From assembly GCF_965363235.1 (NCBI RefSeq), contig NC_134843.1, positions 4,154,001-4,218,000 of the forward strand: DNA of 64,000 bases, in the 5' to 3' direction. Made by a program: the position numbers and the translations under genes. Positions 11,176 to 22,645 of this stretch are shown here, piece by piece. Positions within the stretch are counted from its first letter, which is position 1; each line of letters opens with the position of its first letter. Source of the stretch: Mytilus galloprovincialis. Its lineage: Eukaryota; Mollusca; Bivalvia; Mytilida; Mytilidae. The notes beneath the pieces are model-generated. The model was not told the DNA's origin, searched no databases, and saw only the letters and a list, made by a program, of their open reading frames with translations.

Positions 11176-13764
11176 AACATTAAACTGTTAACTAAGCGTC
11201 TCTTTTGAGATCAGTTGCAGTACTGTAATGCCAATTATATAAAGAGGCACAGCCTGGACACTGTGTTATGGCTGGACGACCTGATCACTATAAGGCATCA
11301 GCCACATTTTGTAGCTGGGTCCTAATAAACCAATACATAACTGAACATACAAAATGCGTTTACAAAGAAAGATACAAGAATAACAGATACTAATAACATC
11401 TGTTTCATTGTTAATTTTGACTCAATCAGTGCCCAGATGAAGTATAAAGTCAAGTATATTCAACTTTTTAAAATGAATACTTGAATGTTTTGATAACCCA
11501 AGTCAAAGTGGACAGCAGTTTATTAGCATTCACAGTTCTAACTAATGACAGCAGTTCATTAGCATTCACAGTTGACAAATTCAAGGCAATGGCTAGTTTG
11601 CATAATAGGCATTTCATAGCAGTTTATTTAGCCTTCACAATTATTAGCAGGTTTTTGTGACGAAAATTTTAAATGAGATACATGTACCCAAAAAAACTGA
11701 TGTCAGCACTGAATATTCATGAGAACTGGTATACTAACAGCTATCAATAATGCATATTCATACAAAGTGCTAAGTTGATTTTCTAAGCTATACATCAGAG
11801 AAACAGATTTCACCACTAATAACTCGTGTATTACAATATTTCTCCATTCTCCACAGTAAAATTTAAAAAAACTAAGAAAGCCTAGCACTTAAAATATTGA
11901 AAATTGACTGTCTCCAGTGGAGAAATATTGCAACACACTTGTTGCAGTGGTGAAACTATATTAATTCTCTTTCTCTTTTGGATTTAAACAAAAAAAAATA
12001 ATACACGTAATAATAATGTTACGTAATATGTAAAACATTGTATTATGTTTCCAAAATTATGTTTCCAATTTTGGAAACAAACTTCAGTAACATACATCAA
12101 CTTCATTAAAAGAGGGACGAAAGATACCAGAGGGACAGTCAAACTCATAAAATGGATTGTTTGGTCAATATTAACCATAACCAATCGGCTATTTGCAGCC
12201 TATGTTTACCTAATACTCCCTCCCCGTTTTTCAAGTCTTCAATAATGAATATGATGTATTTTTGTTTTTTAACAAAATCATATTAAAATAGTCGTATCTT
12301 CATTTTCAAATAACATCTTGCACTGCAAGTATATGATATTAGTTTATTACATTCCTGCCAACATCAACTATTCTATTTGAATAAACCAGTATCCCCCCTT
12401 TTTGGGCTGTCTGTGTGATTTCTGTTTTCCCCTACAAATTTATGTCAGAATATACACATGCATTAACTGTAACTTCAACTTACTGTACTGTGGGTTTGTG
12501 AATGCATTCCATTTAGCCTAAATTATAATTTATAATTGACAAAAATAGTTTTTCACTAGCAAGAATTTACACACAGTTTGGAGCCAAAAATGCACATTTG
12601 ATCATTCAAATGAAGGTTTACTTTCAAGCTGAAAACACAAGTCAGGTCCAAGCATTTTTATAACAAAGATTAAAATCCAATCAGCTATCTAACTGCTATG
12701 GAACTGCTGTCATAACTGTTGTCCAATTGACAACACTTTAAAAGGTACCATGACTGCTAAGAAATGGTCAAATTAGACAGGTTTTTCAAACTGGTATTAT
12801 ATGGAATGCTAAGAACAGCTAAAATAATGCCAAAAATATGAAGAAGTGGTAAATAACAGCTATTAGCTAACGATAGCAGTTCAGTTTGACTTGGTAAATT
12901 CATAGTTTGGGTGGAATTAATAAAGTGATGACTTCACCGAATATTAATCACATTTTTCTCAGCAACTACCCATCTTTGAATCCTGATGGACAATTCATTA
13001 TGTATTAATGCCATACCCTGGGTGCAATCAGAGAGCAATTAAACATTCACTTCCTCTTTATCGTGGACTTCATTTTATATGGCCTCAAACAGTTTTTGTG
13101 GTTGCATATTGGTATGGCATGAATTGTGAGATCTGTTCCTTCCTATGCCAATTAGAACCAAACTCTATCACAAGTATTCACGGATGGCGTCCTTAAAAAA
13201 TTGTGTCTGGTAGGTTCAATCTATAAGATTACTGCCAGCATGGAACATAGTTAAACATTGGACCATAAGGAAAGTCTTTGAAACTACTTGCCAAATTGTA
13301 ACCAAACATGGTCAAAATGGGTATCCAGAAGGTTCGGGTCCGATCCAAGATGGTTAACAACATGCCACAGATCTTAATTGAACATTTGAACTTAAAAGGG
13401 AAACACAATCTAAGATAGCTGAAAGTATTTGGCCAATAAGGATCAAAATTGATCATGGTGGTCCTTGGAATGTAACCTTTTTATGCAGTTAAGCTGCTTT
13501 ATGCAAGCACCCTGGATTTGTGTTCTACCCAATAAATGCTGAAATACTTGCCATTGTCCTTATCTAGCTGGTAACTTTGCTATTTATAACTTAAAGGATA
13601 GTTTTTTAATACTTTTCGTTCTGGATTACAAAAGATATGACCAGAAAAACCTTAAATGATCGATTTTCCCAAAAGTTTTGAAGTTGCACATAGGAAGTAG
13701 AGCACATTAGGATTCCTTATGTTGTTTATAATCCCCCGAGTCGAAACAGTCGAGATCCCCACCT
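11176..13764. other. Interior of the integrase element without recognisable genes
   Basis: Contains a short duplication (GACAGCAGTTTATTAGCATT-like text near 11512 and again near 11550), a minus-strand scrap of a mussel repeat near 12110-12150 (GGACGAAAGATACCAGAGG), and at 13200-13620 a repeat-like block that resembles 15600-15960. Frames here are short and show no family motif. Confidence 0.45.
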
Positions 13765-14220
13765 TTAAATTAAACCATATATATTCATGATTGAGAACTA
13801 ATCAAATGAAATATAGGGAGAGTCCTTAGGGTCACCCTACAAACTCCTGTTTGATAACTTAGAAACAGAAATTTATATCCAAAATTTTCCACTTTATTTC
13901 ATCTAGATTATAAGTCTGCTAGTCACTGATTTTTCAAATAATGCTTCCTCAACCATATATATCCATGTATTGGACAACATAACAAATCAAATGAAATATA
14001 CTAGGATCATCCCACCCCTCCTGTTTGAAAACTTGATAACGATTGAGATCCCCACCCCAAACCATATATATGCATGTATGGGACAAGATACAAAAACATT
14101 AAATGAAATATTAGGGCAGTCCCTAGGGTCACCCCATCCCCTCTTGTGTGTGTTTTGAGAACTTGTAAAAGATTGAAAAACCAACTCCTAAACTAAATCA
14201 TATTCATTCCTGTTTGTCAT
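13765..14220. repeat. Diverged tandem repeat, about three units
   Basis: The phrases AACCATATATATCCATGTAT, AAATGAAATATA and GATCCCCACC recur around 13780, 13955 and 14055, each followed by a short C-rich stretch. Unit length is irregular, so it is an old array. Confidence 0.45.
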
Positions 14221-14341
14221 TTCAAAAAGATTGAATGACATACAATGTCAATCTCATAGGCGTCACATATGCATGTCTTTCTATGTTGTGATGTTATGCT
14301 ATTGTTTCTGTAAAAGGGAGAAGGTTTGGATCCATTAAAAC

Positions 14342-14655
14342 GTTTAATCCCGCTGCAAATGTTTGCACCTGTCCTAAGTCAGGAATCTGATGTACAGTAG
14401 TTGCCGTTTGTTTATGTAATTTATACGTGTTTCTCGTTTCTCGTTTTTTTATAGGTTAGACCGTTGGTTTTCCCGTTTGAATGGTTTAACACTAGTAATT
14501 TTGGGGCCCTTTATAGCTTGTTGTTTGGTGTGAGCCAAGGATCCGTGTTGAAGGCCGTACATTGACCTATACTGATTTACTTTTTTGAAATTGTTATTTG
14601 GATGGAGCGTTGTCTCATTAGCAGTCACACCATATCGTCCTATATCTATGTCACT
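14342..14655 (-). repeat. Mussel repeat, GTGTGAGTGCC subfamily, inverted copy
   Basis: The reverse complement of this segment matches 9835-10160 over nearly its full length, with ends GGACGATATGGTGTGACTGC and GTGCAAACATTTGCAGCG. The two copies face each other inside the integrase element. Confidence 0.75.
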
Positions 14656-15964
14656 TTGATAGACCTAACCAACGTGTACTAGATCTTGCCCAATTTTCGG
14701 TGACCATAGGAATGAATAATTATTGAAGTTTTGTTTGAAAGACTTCATAACAGCATTATGTAACAATATTTTTTTTTGATAATTGTAAAATTTTATTGAT
14801 GGAAAATAATTAGTAGGTTTAAAGAATTTCCCTTAATTATAATTTGAATTATTACTGGTCCTATAAAAATTTGCATTTTCATATGGCTCATTATAAAGAA
14901 AACATATCTTTCAAGCCCAAGAATGTTTGACCAACTGTTTTTATAATTACCTGCCATTTTATTCCAAACTCTGACATCATAAACTTGGGGTTAAGGTGGG
15001 GGACATTAACATTTACTATGGACAGGTTAGTCAGACCTCACCTTTGATCCTTGTAGTAGTAAACATTTGTCTGATTTGTGTCTCATAACTTTTGTACTGT
15101 TGAACACAGACTCAGTTTTCTTTCCAGGGAAGCAAGTCCATTCATACTTTTACGAGCTCTTACTAAAGGCAACTTGAACTACTAACAGTCAACTTATACC
15201 AACGTTAACTATCAACTAGAAGAACTACAATCATTGCAAACTTGTACCACTGCAGACTCATTACCATGAAAAAAATATACTTGATATATGCGATGCTTTT
15301 AAAACTTTGACAAAATATGAATTATTTGCCTTAATGATTAATTCATTAAATGAACATAAATGTACAATATATGACTGTCTAATGTTTGTTCATTTTAAAA
15401 AAATCTTTAAAAAAATTGAAGCAACATTGCCACAGTTTTTATAATTATGTTTGGCTTGGTTTTTGGTTAACTGCCTACAGCGCTTACGGTGCTTTGATTA
15501 AATTATGTCAGCAGTTTATGGTACCATCCAAGATTACCGCAAGAGGGAAACATTAAAACATTCGACCCTATAGGAAACATTCAAAGATATTTTCCAAGAT
15601 GACCAACAGCTGTTAACAGAGTTTAACATTTAAACCTATGGTAAAACTTTCACAATTGTTTCCCTCTGGAACTAAATGGTCAATTAGAACCATATTTGGT
15701 CTCAACGACTCTTAAATGGTACCCTTTGAAAATTGTGTTCGACAGGTCAAGGTCCGTTCCAGTACATATCATACATCATGGAACTTAGTTTAACAATGGA
15801 CCTTTAATAAGGAAAAATACTTCACAGATCTTTTCTGAAACTTAGTCACAATGGTCCTTGGATCACTTGCTTTAAAATGTTAGTCCAGTAAGTTCGTTTC
15901 TAAACAAAAATTGTTGACAACATACATGTAACATATCAAAACATAACAGGACCTTAACATTGAA

Positions 15965-16325
15965 GAATCTTTTCCTCTGAAATTACTTGGCCAATGGGGT
16001 TATTGAGTGCAAACAATACATTTTCTTTTAAGATAGGGTTGTTGTATATCAAATGAAAGGTCATGATATGAACATATGAAATATCAAATTCCCGACCTCC
16101 AAAAATAAGTTGAATAGGGTTATTAAGTGCAAAAATCAAACTTTATAGAACATGGAGTTGTCGCATATAAAATGAAAGCTCATATACTCTATGTTACATA
16201 TATCATACTTCCGATCTAAAAAAAAATAGGCGGATGAGACCATTAAGTGTTATAAGCGAAAAGTTTTAGAAGGTATGCTTGTCGTATATCAAACGAAAGG
16301 TCGTACAAAGTACATTACGAAAACA
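15965..16325. repeat. Tandem repeat, about three units of 120-130 bp
   Basis: GTTGTTGTATATCAAATGAA (about 16028), GTTGTCGCATATAAAATGAA (about 16157) and CTTGTCGTATATCAAACGAA (about 16278) mark three successive units, each with a nearby TTAAGTG or TTGAGTG. It lies next to the right inverted repeat of the element. Confidence 0.6.
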
Positions 16326-16361
16326 TCACTTTAACAGGAAAGACCTTTCAATTGTTTTACA

Positions 16362-16803
16362 AGGAAGTAAAATACGGACCGTGGGAATCTGACCGTGAGA
16401 ACGAATAAAGTTAACATCAAATAAGCAAGTTGACTTAATTAATAAACAAGTCGACTTCTTATTTTATGTCATTTACATTTATATTAGTAAGTCGACATTG
16501 TAATAAAAACTTTATCTACATCATTCCGACAAGTTGACTTCAACATGATGATTTAATATCAAATAAACAAGTTGTCGACTTAATCAATTAATAAGTTGAA
16601 TTCAACGTGTCGACTTCTTATTACTATGCCATTATTTTTATATCAGCAAGTCGACATTGTAAAACAATTTTTCTACATCATTCCGACAACTTGACTTCAA
16701 CTTGATGATAAGATTCCAGCTTATAACACACAACTTGACTAATAATTCCGACTTATTAGCAACAAAATAACTTTACAAGGGGTGTACCATATGCGCTTCC
16801 ATA
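16362..16803 (-). repeat. Right terminal inverted repeat of the integrase element
   Basis: Reverse complement of 4034-4477; the differences seen by eye are two substitutions and one missing AC dinucleotide. It ends CCATATGCGCTTCCATA at 16803, directly followed by the CGTATG duplication. Confidence 0.95.
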
Positions 16804-16809
16804 CGTATG
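16804..16809. repeat. Right target-site duplication of the integrase element
   Basis: CGTATG, an exact copy of 4028-4033. Confidence 0.9.
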
Positions 16810-17470
16810 ACTGGAGCATGTCGTGGATTGTGATGGCAAATTGGGTGTCACAGAAGTATCCGGATCTGAAGCCTTGGTTTAGCGATGTCAATACATTATG
16901 CTTTTTAAGAAGTTTAAGCATATGTCGGTATATGATGTGCTCAAGTAGCTTACATGGTACTGATGCCAGTGCGACGGGTCTGTATTTTTCAGCCGCATGT
17001 CGGTCTCCTTTCTAGAAGATGCAGGAGATGTTGGCATTTCTCCAGTCCTCTGATAGGGAACCAATGTCTAGGTATATTTGGAATATGGGTGTCAGTATTG
17101 GTGCAAGATGTTCGGTGTATTGTTTCAGTACTCTATTTGGTATTTGTCTGGACCCGATGCTTTGGATGTTGTTTGTGTGAAACAGCTTATTTACACCATC
17201 TATTTGGATGGTAATTTGATGTACGTAGTCTTTTACCATGATATTTGTTTTCGGTAATTTTTGTGTTGTTTTATTTTATGTTGTTTGTGATCGTTTGTGT
17301 GTAACAGCTTTTTCACACCTTCTATTCTGATGGTAATTTGATGTATGGAGTCTAAATACCATGATGTTTGTTTTCGGTGACAGACGCAAATTGCTTCAGT
17401 AGAATTCGGACCTTCTCCTTGCTGTTGTTTATGAGCTGTCTTTGCCTCTTTTATGGTGCAACCCAATTGT
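16810..17470 (-). mobile_element. LINE reverse transcriptase, N-terminal part (decayed)
   Basis: The minus strand reads SEDWRNANISCIF (about 17015-17055), KYRPVALASVPCKLLEHII (about 16930-16990) and GFRSGYFCDTQFAITIHD (about 16825-16880): fingers and palm motifs 1-2 of a Jockey/CR1-like reverse transcriptase. The frame continues into 4027 and below on the far side of the integrase element. Stops are present. A stretch around 17190-17360 is duplicated (HQITIQIDGV and HQITIRIEGV), a local tandem copy within the LINE. Confidence 0.85.
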
Positions 17471-17499
17471 TATCCAATTTTATGTTGTATCATTCCAGC

Positions 17500-18003
17500 A
17501 GCGCATGCATACGAATATATATCTAGATAGGATATTCCCGGGCTTGTATTTCCTTTTATGATTTCCTTGATAGAGTGTTGATGCTCAAAAGGTAGCTATT
17601 ATTCCAAGAGTTCCAAATGGCGAAGTTGAAATCTTCCCTTCGTAAATTTTACGGACGCCATCACGAGTTGGTTATTGTTATGGAATATCCATTTCACAGA
17701 TGATAGCGAATATGTTCCTTACGTATCAACAATTCCGTTCCCTTTTCACAAATGTGACCTACCGAACTACTTACCGGGTTTGTAATAACATGAGCAACAA
17801 GACGGGTGCCACATGTGGAGCAGGATTTTCTTACCCTTCCGGAGCACCCGAGATCCCTCTTGAAGTTTTTGATTAGTCTTTAGTTTTCTATGTTGTGTCT
17901 TGTGTACTATTATTTGTCTGTTTGTCTTTTTCATTTTAGCAATGACGTTGTCAGTTTATTTTCGATCTATGAGTTTGAATGTCCCTCTAATATCTTTTCG
18001 CCC
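17500..18003 (+). repeat. Mussel interspersed repeat inserted in the LINE
   Basis: CCTTCCGGAGCACCCGAGAT, TTTAGTTTTCTATGTTGTG and GAATGTCCCTCTAATATC are blocks of a common mussel repeat (compare 2718-2800 and 24240-24285). It separates the reverse transcriptase part of the LINE from the linker part at 18004-18270. Confidence 0.65.
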
Positions 18004-18270
18004 CTCTTTTATCCTGTTTACTTGATTTAACATATTTCCAAAAGGTTTTGTATTGTTCTTATTAATTCCTCCTATTATGGCGTTGTTAATATAAATATGT
18101 TCTGCTTTCCTGATTTCTCTTTTGCATATTTTTGGGTAATGGTGGTAGTTTGTCCATGATTTTGATCTTTTGGCTTGGTTATACAGGTTTTTTTTTTATT
18201 CAGCATTTTCTTGATCGTGTGTGTTATCCATGGCAGTCTGTGGTTGGACTATTTTGATGGTACGATAATT
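18004..18270 (-). mobile_element. LINE linker between endonuclease and reverse transcriptase
   Basis: The minus strand contains LPWITHTIKKMLNKKK, then pieces reading KPFWKYVKSSKQDKRG near 18000-18050. This is the usual linker of Jockey-like LINEs between the endonuclease and the polymerase. It is broken by frame changes. It belongs with 16810-17470 and 19480-19700. Confidence 0.7.
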
Positions 18271-18769
18271 TAAGTTTGAAGTTGGATTCATAACACACTG
18301 CACATATAAATATTATAGTTAATTGCTATTAATAAGTATTGCAATATGCATTGTGTTTAAATGCAATATCAGTATTTAGTTCTATTTTAATCTTTAATCA
18401 ATCCTAATTCTATCTTACTTTTGAGATATAGTTTTTCATATGTGACGTAATTTTTCAGCTGTTTCAGAAATTTCATATGTTCAAATTTTTAATGCCTTTT
18501 CACCATCGTATGTGACGTAATTTTTAATGCCTTTTCACCGTCGTATGTGACATCATTTTCATAATTTACTGCGTTGAGGCCTGGACTGATTCGGGTGTGT
18601 CTATTCTGTGTTGGTCATTCATTATGTATTCGTGTTTGTTTTATGTAATGAGTTAATACTTCAGTTTCATTATGTATATCTGTTATATTCATTTGATAAA
18701 ATTTACTGTTTGCAATAGCATTAATTGTTCTAAATAACTAGGATGTTCTTATCACCAGCATACAAACTT

Positions 18770-19000
18770 AGCCGTATTTGACACAACCTTTTTCAACTTT
18801 TGATCTTCAGTGCTGTACAGCTTTGTACTTTTTTTCGCTTTCGATCTTTTATATCTGGGCGTCACTTGTGAGTCTTGTGTGGACGAGGCGCGTTTTTGAC
18901 GTATTAAATTTTAAACCTGATGCTTTTTGTTATTCATTAATCATGTGTTTCTTTGTCTAATACGTTTATCTATTTATTTGTATTGTAGTCCTGTAATATT
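18770..19000 (+). repeat. Mussel repeat related to 3237-3495
   Basis: AGCCGTATTTGACACAACC, TTCAGTGCTGTACAGCTTTG and GTGTGGACGAGGCGCG are phrases I know from mussel repeats; the last aligns with the CGCGCGTTTCGTC block at 3280-3300. Open frames here are chance. Confidence 0.55.
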
Positions 19001-19014
19001 ATGTTGTCATTTCT

Positions 19015-19130
19015 ATGTTATATTTAACATTGCCATTAAAGTGCGAGGTTTGGCATGCCACAAAACCAGGTTCAACCCACCATTTTTTCCTTTAAAAATG
19101 TCCTGTACCAAGTCAGGAATATGGCCATTG
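19015..19130 (+). repeat. Interspersed repeat, parent sequence of the 62-bp minisatellite
   Basis: GTGCGAGGTTTGGC, AAAACCAGGTTCAACCCACC and ACCAAGTCAGGAATATGGCC match 63206-63310 in order (GTGAGAGGTTTAGC, AAAACCAGGTTAAATCCACC, ACCAAGTCAGGAGTATGACA). It is a dispersed mussel repeat in single-copy form. Confidence 0.65.
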
Positions 19131-19479
19131 TTATATTATAGTTCGTTTCTCTGTGTGTTACAATTTAACGTTGCGTCGTTTGTTTTCTCTTATTTTTGAG
19201 TGTAAATTGACATTGCGATAAGACGTGTCACGGTACTTGTCTATCCCAAATTCATGTATTTGGTTTTGATGTGATATTTGTTATTCTCGTGGGATTTTGT
19301 CTGATGCTTGGTCCGTTTCTGTGTGTGTTAGTTACATTGTAGTGTTGTGTCGTTGTTCTCTTATATTTATGCGTTTCCGTCAGTTTTAGTTTGTTACCCC
19401 GATTTTTTTTTTGTCCATGGATTTATGAGTTTGAACAGCGGTATACTACTGTTGCCTTTATTGATGGTATATGTTTTTC

Positions 19480-19700
19480 TAGGCTGGCAATTAGGTGTTT
19501 CTTAAATGTCAATCATTCTTCGTTGACATTTTGGTTGTTTTGGATGTTAATCCTCATTTGTGGTGACAGTGAATCTATATCTTTATTCACTTTATCGCAG
19601 CTAAATTGGCTCTTGCCCTGGTGTAAACTTTCCGATAGCTAGATTTGGAAAGAAAGGATTGATGTCTGTATCAGTTATGATGATGGCATGGTCAGAAATA
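19480..19700 (-). mobile_element. LINE endonuclease end (decayed)
   Basis: The minus strand reads GISDHAIIITDTDINP near 19645-19695. SDH is the conserved C-terminal motif of the apurinic-type endonuclease of non-LTR retrotransposons, and a QPRKTYT stretch follows. Placed upstream of the linker and reverse transcriptase on the same strand, it completes the order endonuclease-linker-polymerase of one old LINE. Confidence 0.65.
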
Positions 19701-20010
19701 CCTGGTATGTTCGTTGACGTTTTCATTAGTTAGAAAGTTTTAATTGATGTTTATACTAATGTTTCATGTTCTGTCCGACTCGGCTTCTGTAAAAATAATT
19801 ATTTTAGGTGGACGATACACATTTTATTACTAAATTTATGATGCCTGTGGTAGAGACGACAATGTTTTCTTAACCGTCTCATGAACTTGGTGCACGTGTT
19901 AATTTTTCAATCTTTCAAGTTGTCAGGTTTATTGAGTCAGTTGCATTATTTGGTAGTAGAAGTATAGCAGTGCAAAAATTCAAATCACAACTTTTCACAA
20001 CTTCCTTAAA

Positions 20011-20193
20011 ATGCCGCCAGTTCGTAAAACGCGTGTTTCCAGTAAAAAAAGTAAGAAAAGTGACACACCAGCTGTACAGAATTCCAGTAATACGGAATTG
20101 ACATTTGACGAAGTTAAAGAAAAACTAAGGAAGCAATTTAAGGCATCAGGGCTCCATCCAATTTCACCAAAGAGCAGTTATTGGAACTATTAA
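20011..20193 (+). other. Short basic open frame, unrecognised
   Basis: A 60-residue frame starts MPPVRKTRVSSKKSKKS, strongly basic, and continues with an acidic, charged stretch (FDEVKEKLRKQF). It ends just before a pearl-like element (20255). It could be the beginning of a retroelement ORF or of a host gene cut short by the insertion. I do not recognise the family. Confidence 0.3.
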
Positions 20194-20254
20194 ATGAGAA
20201 TTCAGGACAAGATAATACAGTTATGCCCGAAATTCCAGCATTAACTCAACTTAC

Positions 20255-21452
20255 CACCAAGTAAAACAAAGGAAGCAGATGGATTCATGACAAAAATGTG
20301 TTTTGGTGTCAGATGGTGATGTGTTTGTACATCTTACTTTACTGAACCTTCTTGCTGCTTACAATTATCTCTATTTATAATGAACTTGGCCTAGTAGTTT
20401 CAGTGGAAAATGTTAGTAAAAATTTACAAATTTTATGAAAATGGTTAAAAATTGACTATTAAGGACAATAACTCCTTAGGGGGTCGATTGACCATTTCGT
20501 TCATGTTGACTTATTTGTAAATCTTACTATGCTGAACATTATTGCTGTTTACAGTTTATCTTTATCTATAATAATATTCAAGATAACCAAAAACAGCAAA
20601 ATTTCCTTAAAATTACCAATTTAGGGGCAGCAACCCAACAAAGGGTTGTCTGATTCATCTGCAAATTTCAGGGCAGATAGATCTTGACCTGATAAACAAT
20701 TTTACCCATGTCAGATTTGCTCTAAATGCTTTGGTTTTTGAGTGATAAGCCAAACACTGCATTTTACCCCTATGTTTCTATTTTTAGCCGTGGCGGCCAT
20801 CTTGGTTAGATGGCTGGGTCTCCGGACACATTTTTTAAACTAGATACCCCAAAGATAATTGTGGCCAAGTTTGGATGAATTTGGCCTAGTAGTTTCAGAG
20901 GAGAAGATTTTTGTAAAAGATTACTAAGATTTACGAAAAATGGTTAAACATTGACTATAAAGGGCAATAACTGCTAAAGGGGTCAATTGACCATTTCGGT
21001 CATGTTGATTTATTTAATAATATAATAAGATAATAACCAAAAACAGTAAAATTTCCTTAAAATTACCAATTTAGGGGCAGCAACCCAACAACGGGTTGTC
21101 CGATTCATCTGAAAATTTCAGGGCAGATAGATCTTCACCTGATAAACAAATTTACTCATTTCAGATTTGCTCTAAATGCTTTGGTTTTTGAGTTATAAGC
21201 CAAAAACTGCATTTTACCCCTATGTTCTATTTTTAGCCATGGTGGCCATCTTGGTTGGTTGGCCGGGTCACCGGACACATTTTTTAAACTAGATACCTAA
21301 ATGATGATTGTGGCCAAGTTTGGTTTAATTTGGCCCAGTAGTTTTAGAGGAGAAGATTTTGTAAAAGTTAACGACGACTAACGATGGACGACAGACGACG
21401 GACGCAAAGTGATGGGAAAAGCTCACTTGGCCCTTTGGGCCAGGTGAGCTAA
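20255..21452 (+). mobile_element. Pearl-like element, GCTCAC family, lacking the 5' hairpin
   Basis: It enters the family sequence at ACAAAGGAAGCAGATGGATT, contains two core units (the GGGCAGATAGATCTT phrase occurs near 20671 and 21121), then an ACGACGGACG-type tail and the terminal palindrome GGCCCTTTGGGCC ending in GGTGAGCT (21452). It lacks the GAGGCTCTAAAGAGCC start seen at 27007. Confidence 0.8.
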
Positions 21453-22645
21453 AAACATGAAAATAAGGTAAAGGTCAGATGTACCTCATCAGACAAACAC
21501 GTTAACCTTTCAATCATTCTGTATACCAAATACAGTTAACCATTTTTTAATATCTTTTATATGCACACGCTGAAATGTCTCTCCTTCTTTACCAATCATT
21601 GATAGTATGTTGATAGTCCTAAATATAAAGCTTTATTACAACTGTCATATAAACTTAACATAAACCAAAAAAAAAATAAACATTGACCATTGAACCATGA
21701 AAATGAGGTCAAGGTCAGATGAACCATGCCAGGCAGACATGTACAGCTAACAATTCTTCGATACAACAAACATAGTTGACCTATTGCTTATAGTTTAAGA
21801 AAAACACACCAAAACACAAAAAACTAAACACTGAGCAATGAACTGTGAAAATTAGGTCAAGGTCAAATAAAACCTATGTGACTGACATACAGATCATAAA
21901 ATATTTCCAAACACCAAATATAGTTGACCTATTGCATATAGTATTAGAAAAAAAGACCAAAACACAAAAACTTAACTTTTGACCACTAAACCATGAAAAT
22001 GAGGTCAAGGTCAGATGACACCTGCACCCTAGACATGAACACCTTACAATCATTCCATACAACAAATATAGTAGACCTTTTGCATACAATATAAGTAAAA
22101 CAGACCAAAACACAAAAACTTAACTATAACCACTGAACCATGAAAATGAGGTCAAGGTCAGATGACATCTGCCAGTTGGACATGTACACCTTATAGTCCT
22201 TCCATATACCGAATATACAAGACCTATTGCTTATAGTATCTAAGATATGGACTTGACCACCAAAACATAACCTTGTTCACTGATCCATGAAATGAGGTGG
22301 AGGTCAAGTGCAAACTGTCTGACGGGCATGAGGACCTTGCAAGGTACGCACATACTAAATATAGTTATCCTATTACTAGTAATAAGAGAGAATTTAATAT
22401 TACAAAAAATCTTAACTTTTTTCAAGTAGTCACTGAACCATGAAAATGAGGTCAAAGACATTGGACATGTGACTGACGGTAACTTCGTAACATGAGACAT
22501 CTATATACAAAGTATGAAGCATCCAGGTCTTCAACCTTCTCAAATATAAAGCTTTTAAGAAGTTAGCTAACACCGCTGCCACCACCAGATCACTATCCTT
22601 ATTTCAAGCTTTCTGTGACAAAAGTCGCAGGCTCGACAAAAAAAA
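21453..22645 (+). repeat. Tandem array, about 147-bp unit, ending in a hairpin
   Basis: The phrase CCATGAAAATGAGGTCAAGG recurs at about 21695, 21842, 21991, 22138, 22285 and 22437, a period of 147-152 bp, with diverged units. The array ends in GTGACAAAAGTCGCAGGCTC, a short hairpin. Tandem core plus terminal hairpin is the plan of the pearl-like elements in this window. Frames here are spurious. Confidence 0.75.

Larger units (their letters stand above)
4034..16803 (+). mobile_element. 12.77-kb integrase-bearing transposon with long terminal inverted repeats
   Basis: The element is bounded by inverted repeats of about 444 bp (4034-4477 and 16362-16803) starting TATGGAAGCGCATATGG and flanked by a 6-bp duplication, CGTATG. 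By eye the two repeats differ by two substitutions and one 2-bp length change, so it moved recently or its ends were homogenised. It carries one recognisable gene, an integrase at 6626-7882 that looks whole. The remaining roughly 8.5 kb holds mussel interspersed repeats and short tandem repeats. Polintons share the 6-bp duplication, long inverted repeats and integrase, but no DNA polymerase, protease, packaging ATPase or capsid frame is visible, so I call it an integrase transposon of uncertain class. It lies in the reverse transcriptase of an older LINE. Confidence 0.9.

Noticed and set aside
4034-16803. Firm assignment as a Polinton/Maverick
   Set aside because: The integrase, long inverted repeats and 6-bp duplication fit, but no polymerase, protease, ATPase or capsid gene is visible, and the ends do not start with the AG expected from memory for that group.
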